DNA of 64,000 nt from Clostridia bacterium (GTDB taxonomy: Bacteria; Bacillota; Clostridia; Oscillospirales; Acutalibacteraceae). Shown piece by piece: positions 58,861-64,000 of the stretch. The notes under the pieces are model-generated. The model saw nothing but the letters and a program-made list of their open reading frames with translations. It was not told where the DNA came from and ran no database searches. The DNA lies in contig JAGAJB010000011.1 of the NCBI GenBank assembly GCA_017626295.1, forward strand, positions 41,884-105,883. The letters run 5' to 3'. The number at the start of each line of letters is the position of its first letter. Position 1 is the first letter of the stretch. The position numbers were made by a program, and so were the translations under genes.

Positions 58861-59121
58861 TTAGTTGAGTTCCTTTGCCATTGCGTCATAAACGCTGTCG
58901 GGAATCTGTGTTTCAAGGGCACGTTCAAGGCGTTTTCCTTTGCGCGCTTTATCGAAACAATTTTTATCAGGGCAAATATATGCGCCTCTGCCCGACTTTT
59001 TGCCTGTTAAATCAAGACTAATTTCGCCTTCGGGACTTTTGACTGCACGGATAAGTTCCTTTTTAGGTTTCATCTCGTTGCAACCAAGGCATTTTCTCAT
59101 TGGTATTTTTTTCTCTGCCAT
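58861..59121 (-). CDS. ylxR: YlxR/RnpM-family protein
   Basis: An 86-residue protein of the YlxR family with PMRKCLGCNEMKPKKELIR and GRGAYICPDKNCFDKARKG. Family members in Bacillus bind RNase P RNA (renamed RnpM). The four Cys could hold a metal. In the canonical nusA-ylxR-ylxQ-infB order. Confidence 0.94.
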   Translation of the reverse strand: MAEKKIPMRKCLGCNEMKPKKELIRAVKSPEGEISLDLTGKKSGRGAYICPDKNCFDKARKGKRLERALETQIPDSVYDAMAKELN

Positions 59122-59128
59122 ATTTACC

Positions 59129-60217
59129 TCACGAATTTTGAGGGATATAGAAACCGCTTTCGGGTTTAATATCTATCTTCCAGCCTGTAAGTCTTGCTGC
59201 AAGACGTGCATTCTGACCCTTGTTACCGATAGCAAGTGAAAGTTGTGTATCGGGCACTGTTACGTGGCAAGCATTTTCTTTTTCTTCGTCGATTTCTACA
59301 AGAAGTACGTCTGCGGGAGCAAGTGCTGCTGCAATGTATTTCTGAGGATCTTCATCGTAAACTACGATGTCGATTTTTTCGCCACCCAAAGATTCAACGA
59401 TAGTACCTACTCTTGTACCCTTAGGACCGATACAAGCACCGATGGGATCTACGTTTTCATCCTTTGAGAAAACCGCGATTTTTGTTCTTGAGCCTGCTTC
59501 ACGTGCAACAGACTTAATTTCAACTATACCGTCGTAAATTTCGGGAACTTCAGTTTCGAAAAGTCTTTTTACAAGACCTGAATGAGTTCTTGAAATCATA
59601 GCCTTGGGACCTTTGGGTGTGTCCTTAACGCCTTCAATATAAACTTTAACAAGTTGACCCTCTGTAAGAACTTCATCGGGAATCTGTCTTGATTTGGGGA
59701 GAACAACTACTGCCTTACCGATTTCAAGAGTTGCATTACCTGTCTGGGGGTCAACACTCTGAACTTTACCTGTAACGAGTTCTTTCTGCTTTGACTCGAA
59801 CTCTCTGAGCATAAGTCCTCTTTCAGCGTCGTGAATGTCACCGCGGATAACGTTCTTTGCAGTTGTTGCGGCAATTCTGCCGAACTGCTTTGTTTCAAGC
59901 GGAATTTCAACAATATCGCCAACAAGAGCGTTTTTGCTGTATTTCTTTGCTTCTTCGGGAAGAATCTCTGTGAAATTATTTTCGATTTCTTCCACAACTG
60001 TTTTTCTGAGGTATACTCTTAATTCGCTTTTTTCGGGATTGCAGTCAACAAAAACAACATCTTCGCCGCCGTACTCTTTTCTGACGGATGTTATAATTGC
60101 TGCACAAACTTTTTCGAGAAGATAATCTGCAGGGATTCCTCGCTCCTGTTCGAGCAACTTAATTGCCTCGAAAAATTCTTTGTTCTGATTGGTGGGCTTT
60201 GCCGCTTTTCTAGCCAT
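59129..60217 (-). CDS. nusA: Transcription termination/antitermination factor NusA
   Basis: RNA polymerase-binding factor. The 362-residue protein has the NusA N-terminal domain (about 1-130), an S1 domain (about 135-200) and two KH domains (IGPKGTRVG and IGNKGQNARLAARLTGW). It is without the C-terminal acidic repeats of gammaproteobacteria, as usual for Firmicutes. Start at 60217 (MARKAAKPT); the ATG 4 codons earlier directly abuts the AAAGGA site. Confidence 0.96.
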   Translation of the reverse strand: MARKAAKPTNQNKEFFEAIKLLEQERGIPADYLLEKVCAAIITSVRKEYGGEDVVFVDCNPEKSELRVYLRKTVVEEIENNFTEILPEEAKKYSKNALVGDIVEIPLETKQFGRIAATTAKNVIRGDIHDAERGLMLREFESKQKELVTGKVQSVDPQTGNATLEIGKAVVVLPKSRQIPDEVLTEGQLVKVYIEGVKDTPKGPKAMISRTHSGLVKRLFETEVPEIYDGIVEIKSVAREAGSRTKIAVFSKDENVDPIGACIGPKGTRVGTIVESLGGEKIDIVVYDEDPQKYIAAALAPADVLLVEIDEEKENACHVTVPDTQLSLAIGNKGQNARLAARLTGWKIDIKPESGFYIPQNS

Positions 60218-60266
60218 TTTTCTTACCATTCCTTTCGATATATAAACTAAATTATTATTTCCTTAA

Positions 60267-60734
60267 TTAAAAACTAAAGTCATCAAGTTTAACAAACGCA
60301 ATCTCCTTCTTCTCTGCGGTCATTGTATTCTCTTCATCAAAGGCGATAGTTACCTCGCCGTTTTCGCCGTAGTCAACAAGCACGCCTTTAAATTCGCGTT
60401 TGCCGTCACAAGGCCTGATGAGTCTTACAATAACCTTTTCGCCCATAGCATAATCAAAATGGAAAGGGCGAGTGAGTTTTCTTTCAATTCCGGGTGATGA
60501 AACCTGGAGGTTATACTGACGGTCGATAGGGTCTGCCTCGTCAAGAGGACCGTCAAGAGCGTGGCTCATATTAACGCAATCGTCAATGCCTATGCCATCC
60601 TCTTTATCGATAAAAATTTTAAGGTAATAGTTTGCTCCCTCTTTTTCAAAGCAAACATCCCAAAGGATAAGACCTAATTCCTCAGCAATGGGTTCGGCTA
60701 TATCCCAAACAAGTGAAACTGTGTTCTTTGCCAA
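60267..60734 (-). CDS. rimP: Ribosome maturation factor RimP
   Basis: A 155-residue 30S maturation factor with the N-terminal domain containing YYLKIFIDKEDGIGIDDCVN and an Sm-like C-terminal domain with QVSSPGIERKL. The start is a TTG at 60734, preceded by AGAGGTG. First gene of the large translation operon that continues to rpe; its promoter is at 60843-60871 and its leader contains a hairpin. Confidence 0.95.
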   Translation of the reverse strand: MAKNTVSLVWDIAEPIAEELGLILWDVCFEKEGANYYLKIFIDKEDGIGIDDCVNMSHALDGPLDEADPIDRQYNLQVSSPGIERKLTRPFHFDYAMGEKVIVRLIRPCDGKREFKGVLVDYGENGEVTIAFDEENTMTAEKKEIAFVKLDDFSF

Positions 60735-60793
60735 ATCAGCACCTCTTTTATTTAATTCATTTAAACTTATTATAGGTTTTTAAACAATAAATA

Positions 60794-60817
60794 TGAGAGC
60801 AGGTTGCCCTGCTCTCA
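60794..60817 (-). other. Leader hairpin of the rimP operon
   Basis: TGAGAGCAGG pairs with CCTGCTCTCA around a 4-base loop, about 20 bases into the transcript and 60 bases before the rimP start. There is no T-run directly after it, so it is not a terminator; a similar leader hairpin occurs upstream of rimP in other Firmicutes (from memory). Confidence 0.6.
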
Positions 60818-60842
60818 CTCATGTTTCTATTCTTACAATGGA

Positions 60843-60871
60843 AATATAACACATTACATAAAATTTTGCAA
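60843..60871 (-). promoter_or_regulatory. Promoter of the rimP-nusA-infB operon
   Basis: Minus-strand TTGCAA (60866-60871) and TATATT (60843-60848) with a 17-base spacer. Confidence 0.65.
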
Positions 60872-60914
60872 GCATTTTCGTAAAAAATATCTTAATATTG
60901 TAAAGATTTTTAAA

Positions 60915-60960
60915 ATATGATATATTTTTATTGAAAAAACCTATAATAAAAATATCATAT
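60915..60960. promoter_or_regulatory. Long inverted repeat upstream of the flavoprotein gene
   Basis: ATATGATATATTTTTATT (60915-60932) is an inverted copy, with one 2-base gap, of AATAAAAATATCATAT (60945-60960). It spans the likely promoter region of the next gene (TATAAT at 60942-60947), so it may be an operator. Confidence 0.5.
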
Positions 60961-60982
60961 ACATCATCGGAGGTGGTTTTGA

Positions 60983-62317
60983 ATGTCAAAAATTATCGTA
61001 GCAGGTGCAGGCCACGGCGGTGTAGTTGCCGCAATAAAACTTGCAAAAGCCGGTCACGAGGTAATAATTTTTGAAAAAAGCCGTCAAGAATCTCTCGGTC
61101 TTCCTCAAAGCGATGTTGTTGAAAAAGAGGCTTTCGTTTATGCGGATATACCTATTCCCGACGAATGTAAAACGGTACGCAACGAAATCACCTTTATACC
61201 CCTTGAAAGCGACGTTTCCCGCTTTACCTTGCCTGCCACCGAGGAAGAATCAATTTTAATAAACAGAAAAGTACTTATAACATATTTACTGTCTTTAGCA
61301 AAAGAAGCAGGAGCAGAGATTTTTTACGGTACAGAAATCATTAAGCCCATTATTTTAGGTAACCGAGTTTGCGGTGTTAGAACACGCGAGCAAGAATTTT
61401 ACTGCGACCTTGTGATAGATGCTTGCGGTGTTTACTCCCCTTTAAGAATGAATCTTCCCGAATATATGTGTGTTAACAGAGAAATTAAAAAATACGATAT
61501 TGTTCACACATACAGAGCATATTTTAATAAATTGCCCAATGTCCCCGACCCCGAAACCACCTACAATATTTATGTTCGCGATAACGGTTCGGTTGGCTTT
61601 TCGTGGCTTGTTACAGAGGAAGATCGCATCGATGCCCTCATAGGAAGATTTCACGAACTTGACGACAAAGAAACCTTGGAAATTCTCAGAGGACTTCACG
61701 AAGAAAATGCCCATATGGGCACTGAACTTGTAGAGGGTGGCAGTTTTATGCCCATACCCGTTTGCCAACCCCTTGCGGTTTTGGTGGCTGACGGTTATGC
61801 GGCTATCGGTGACAGCGCTTTTATGACATACTCCATAAAAGGCTCCGGTATTGCATATTGTATAAGAGCAGGCGTTATGCTCGCCGACTGCGTTATAAAT
61901 GATACGCAAGGTTTTTATGATGCAGAACACCTGTGGGAATACGAAAAAAGATTTTTTAAAGAAATCGGTTTTTCTGCTTGCAGAATTGCTATTGTAAAGA
62001 ATCTTTTGCACTATATGACCGCAGAACAACTTAACGATTTATTTAAACAAAACATTGTTACTACTGACGAAGTTGCCAAAGTAATGGAAGAAAAATTCGA
62101 TGCAATTCTCACCGCAAAAGGTTTTGCAACAGTTAAGGATAAAGTCCGCCTTGTGCGTGACAACCCATTATTGAAAGAAATGTTTACGAACATCGCCGTC
62201 TGGATAGGGCGTTTTACAGTCGCAGAAAGTTCTTTTCCGAATAAATATGACGCCGAAGATGTTCAGAAATGGAACGAACGGTATAATACATTCTTCGATT
62301 CCATAAGGGCGGAATGA
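60983..62317 (+). CDS. FAD-dependent oxidoreductase of the geranylgeranyl reductase type
   Basis: A 444-residue flavoprotein. N-terminal Rossmann motif GAGHGGVVAAIKLAKAGHEV, the GD motif GDSAFMTYSIKGSGI, and the conserved VIDACG. The overall layout follows GGR-like/halogenase-type monooxygenase-fold proteins that reduce isoprenoids or other substrates. No partner gene is near, so the substrate is open. GGAGGTGG lies before the start; a terminator follows. Confidence 0.8.
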   Translation: MSKIIVAGAGHGGVVAAIKLAKAGHEVIIFEKSRQESLGLPQSDVVEKEAFVYADIPIPDECKTVRNEITFIPLESDVSRFTLPATEEESILINRKVLITYLLSLAKEAGAEIFYGTEIIKPIILGNRVCGVRTREQEFYCDLVIDACGVYSPLRMNLPEYMCVNREIKKYDIVHTYRAYFNKLPNVPDPETTYNIYVRDNGSVGFSWLVTEEDRIDALIGRFHELDDKETLEILRGLHEENAHMGTELVEGGSFMPIPVCQPLAVLVADGYAAIGDSAFMTYSIKGSGIAYCIRAGVMLADCVINDTQGFYDAEHLWEYEKRFFKEIGFSACRIAIVKNLLHYMTAEQLNDLFKQNIVTTDEVAKVMEEKFDAILTAKGFATVKDKVRLVRDNPLLKEMFTNIAVWIGRFTVAESSFPNKYDAEDVQKWNERYNTFFDSIRAE

Positions 62318-62320
62318 CAA

Positions 62321-62352
62321 AAAAATCACTCGGATTTGCCGAGTGATTTTTT
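62321..62352. terminator. Terminator between the flavoprotein gene and glycyl-tRNA synthetase
   Basis: AAAAATCACTCGG pairs with CCGAGTGATTTTT around a 5-base loop; flanking A and T runs suit both convergent genes. Confidence 0.92.
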
Positions 62353-62361
62353 ATTTAAAAC

Positions 62362-63744
62362 TTAAAACGCAATTTTTTCTTCGATATATTTCTCGAGTTC
62401 TGCAATGGGAAGTCTTACTTGTTCCATTGTATCTCTGTCACGGACTGTTACGCAACCGTCTTCAACGCTGTCGAAGTCGTAGGTGATGCAGAAAGGTGTA
62501 CCGATTTCGTCCTGACGGCGATATCTTTTACCGATAGAGCCTGCATCGTCATATTCAACATTGAATTTCTTTGAAAGTGCTGTGAAAACTTCTGTTGCCT
62601 GTTCATTAAGTTTCTTTGAAAGAGGGAGAACTGCACACTTGAAAGGTGCAAGTGTGGGATGAAGACGGAGAACAACACGGGTATCGTTCTTTTCAGCATC
62701 AACAACCTCTTCATCATAAGCCTCTGTGAGAATTGTAAGGAAGAGTCTTTCAACACCGAGAGAGGGCTCAATAACGTAGGGAATATATCTCTCATTTGTT
62801 TCGGGGTCAAAATAATCAAGGCTCTTACCCGATGTGTTTATATGCTGAGTAAGGTCGTAGTCAGTTCTGTCTGCAACGCCCCAGAGTTCGCCCCAACCGA
62901 AGGGGAAAAGGTACTCAAAGTCTGTTGTAGCCTTTGAATAGAAGCAAAGTTCTTCGGGATCATGGTCGCGGAGTCTGAGATTTTCTTCCTTAATCCCGAG
63001 AGAGTAGAGCCAATCACGGCAGAAACCGCGCCAATATTCAAACCACTGGAGGTCTGTACCGGGTTTGCAGAAGAATTCAAGTTCCATCTGTTCAAATTCT
63101 CTTACGCGGAAAATGAAGTTACCGGGAGTGATTTCGTTACGGAATGATTTACCTATCTGTGCAACACCGAAAGGAACTTTCTTTCTTGTTGTGCGCTGAA
63201 TGTTAGCAAAGTTTACGAAAATACCCTGTGCAGTTTCGGGACGGAGATAAAGTTCGTTTTTACTGTCCTCAGTAACACCCTGGAATGTTTTAAACATAAG
63301 GTTAAACTGACGAATATCCGTAAAGTTATGTTTACCGCACTGAGGGCAAGCAATAGCCTTTTCTTTGATGTATTCCATCATCTGTTCGTTTGACCAACCT
63401 GCAACATTAGTGCCGTCAAAATCTTCAATAAGGTTATCTGCTCTGTGGCGGGTTTTACACTCACGGCAGTCCATAAGAGGATCGGAGAAACCGCCAAGGT
63501 GACCTGAAGCAACCCAAGTCTGAGGATTCATAAGAATTGCGCTGTCAAGACCTACGTTGTAGGGGTTTTCCTGAATAAACTTTTTGCGCCATGCGTTTTT
63601 GATGTTTGTTTTAAGTTCAACACCTAAGGGTCCGTAATCCCAAGTGTTTGCAAGACCGCCGTAAATTTCGCTGCCTGCATACACAAAACCTCTGCCTTTG
63701 CAAAGGGCAACGAGTTTTTCCATAGATTTCTCTGTGTTTTTCAT
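62362..63744 (-). CDS. glyS: Glycyl-tRNA synthetase, homodimeric type
   Basis: Class II synthetase charging tRNA-Gly in the single-chain form (alpha-2, the kind of archaea, eukaryotes and many Gram-positives). The 460-residue protein has [20 protein letters not shown] (motif 1 region), the zinc site with [12 protein letters not shown] and [18 protein letters not shown] and [13 protein letters not shown] (motif 2), and [10 protein letters not shown] (motif 3). Start at 63744 by AAAGGAAC and homology; the frame is open 29 codons further. No T-box leader is visible in the short upstream region. Confidence 0.96.
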   Translation of the reverse strand: MKNTEKSMEKLVALCKGRGFVYAGSEIYGGLANTWDYGPLGVELKTNIKNAWRKKFIQENPYNVGLDSAILMNPQTWVASGHLGGFSDPLMDCRECKTRHRADNLIEDFDGTNVAGWSNEQMMEYIKEKAIACPQCGKHNFTDIRQFNLMFKTFQGVTEDSKNELYLRPETAQGIFVNFANIQRTTRKKVPFGVAQIGKSFRNEITPGNFIFRVREFEQMELEFFCKPGTDLQWFEYWRGFCRDWLYSLGIKEENLRLRDHDPEELCFYSKATTDFEYLFPFGWGELWGVADRTDYDLTQHINTSGKSLDYFDPETNERYIPYVIEPSLGVERLFLTILTEAYDEEVVDAEKNDTRVVLRLHPTLAPFKCAVLPLSKKLNEQATEVFTALSKKFNVEYDDAGSIGKRYRRQDEIGTPFCITYDFDSVEDGCVTVRDRDTMEQVRLPIAELEKYIEEKIAF

Positions 63745-63792
63745 AATCTTAGTTCCTTTCAAATGAAAGTGTTTTCTGAATATCAAGTTGAA

Positions 63793-63821
63793 ATTATAAC
63801 ACAGTTTTTCCCAATAATCAA
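63793..63821 (-). promoter_or_regulatory. Promoter of glycyl-tRNA synthetase
   Basis: Minus-strand TTGATT (63816-63821) and TATAAT (63793-63798) with a 17-base spacer. Confidence 0.7.
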
Positions 63822-63869
63822 CATTTTGCACAAAATTATATATAAATTATTGTATTCTTTGTTATGGTA

Positions 63870-64000
63870 CACTTGATAGGTGACAAATAAAAAAGAAAAA
63901 ACAACTCAAATATGATATGATGTTAATAACCACAAAAACGTCAAACATATAGGAGTTGAATTTTCAGTGATAAGTTTAACATCAAAAGCCCACTTTCGTC
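63870..64000 (+). mobile_element. Probable left end of an insertion sequence
   Basis: The last 130 bases have lower GC and lead into a transposase-like start at 63967. GTTATGGTACACTTGATAGG (63871-63890) could be a terminal inverted repeat, but the other end lies outside the window. Confidence 0.4.
63967..64000 (+). CDS. Start of a transposase-like gene, cut off by the window end
   Basis: Only 11 codons, GTG start with AGGAG 11 bases upstream: MISLTSKAHFR. This is the beginning seen in IS481-like or related transposases with an N-terminal helix-turn-helix (from memory). Too short for certainty. Confidence 0.4.
   Translation, partial: MISLTSKAHFR

Noticed and set aside
56046..60734. FMN-type riboswitch controlling ribF
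   Set aside because: ribF lies inside the translation operon with overlapping or near-touching genes; there is no room for a riboswitch.
63745..63830. T-box leader before glycyl-tRNA synthetase
   Set aside because: The promoter to start distance is only about 45 bases, too short for a T-box, and no T-box sequence was seen.
1..64000. CRISPR arrays, tRNA or rRNA genes
   Set aside because: No regularly spaced direct repeats and no cloverleaf or rRNA-like sequence were recognised on reading; a tRNAscan or Infernal run would be needed to exclude a missed tRNA.

Overview
This 64 kb window reads as a chromosomal segment of a low-GC Gram-positive strict anaerobe of the Clostridia, probably a gut Oscillospiraceae/Ruminococcaceae-type bacterium. 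Support: nearly every gene has an AGGAGG-type ribosome binding site; genes run in long strand-biased blocks; DNA synthesis uses an oxygen-sensitive class III ribonucleotide reductase; and there are radical SAM enzymes, a dockerin-type secreted protein, many glycan-active enzymes and Firmicutes-specific genes (ywiB-argS, mecA, ylxR/ylxQ, YtrA-type GntR). No rRNA, tRNA or CRISPR array was seen. The taxon is an inference.

Layout. 0-10.4 kb: a cut-off sialidase-family gene and deoC; divergent ddl-DUF1934-argS; a membrane-anchored phosphodiester glycosidase; then nrdG, nrdD and trxB on the minus strand, with several NrdR-like boxes before nrdD and nrdG. 10.6-16.3 kb: two related secreted Cys/His proteins, then a GntR-ABC transporter operon behind a promoter with a perfect palindrome. 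16.3-22.5 kb (minus): malQ, HAD phosphatase, dockerin protein, glpK, rmuC as one tight operon. 22.6-35.9 kb: radical SAM protein, DUF4091 protein, DUF4234 protein, HelD-like helicase, acyltransferase, lexA with a shared SOS-like box, polysaccharide deacetylase, an acyltransferase/DUF6320 pair, and a GH3 enzyme.

36-42.5 kb is the accessory region. It holds a decayed LytTR regulator, an XRE regulator, and a seven-gene minus-strand operon: small Cys protein, three GNAT acetyltransferases, a DUF4037 nucleotidyltransferase-like protein, a P-loop kinase and a CD3324-ParB fusion. The operon lies behind a leader with two short ORFs, an intrinsic terminator and a competing antiterminator pairing. This resembles the attenuators of drug-resistance genes and is the best candidate here for an undescribed system.

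42.6-64 kb is mostly core: a 1026-residue glycoside hydrolase; proB-proA-proC behind a GPH sugar symporter, maf and a TIM-barrel isomerase; mecA; the rimP-nusA-ylxR-ylxQ-infB-rbfA-nrnA-truB-ribF-rpe translation operon; a flavoprotein; glycyl-tRNA synthetase; and, at the right edge, what looks like the left end of an insertion sequence.

How the genes work together: nrdG, nrdD (with its own fused redoxin) and a thioredoxin reductase that lacks the usual NADPH-phosphate motif suggest a self-contained anaerobic route to deoxynucleotides. All functions are read from motifs by eye; no database search was run.
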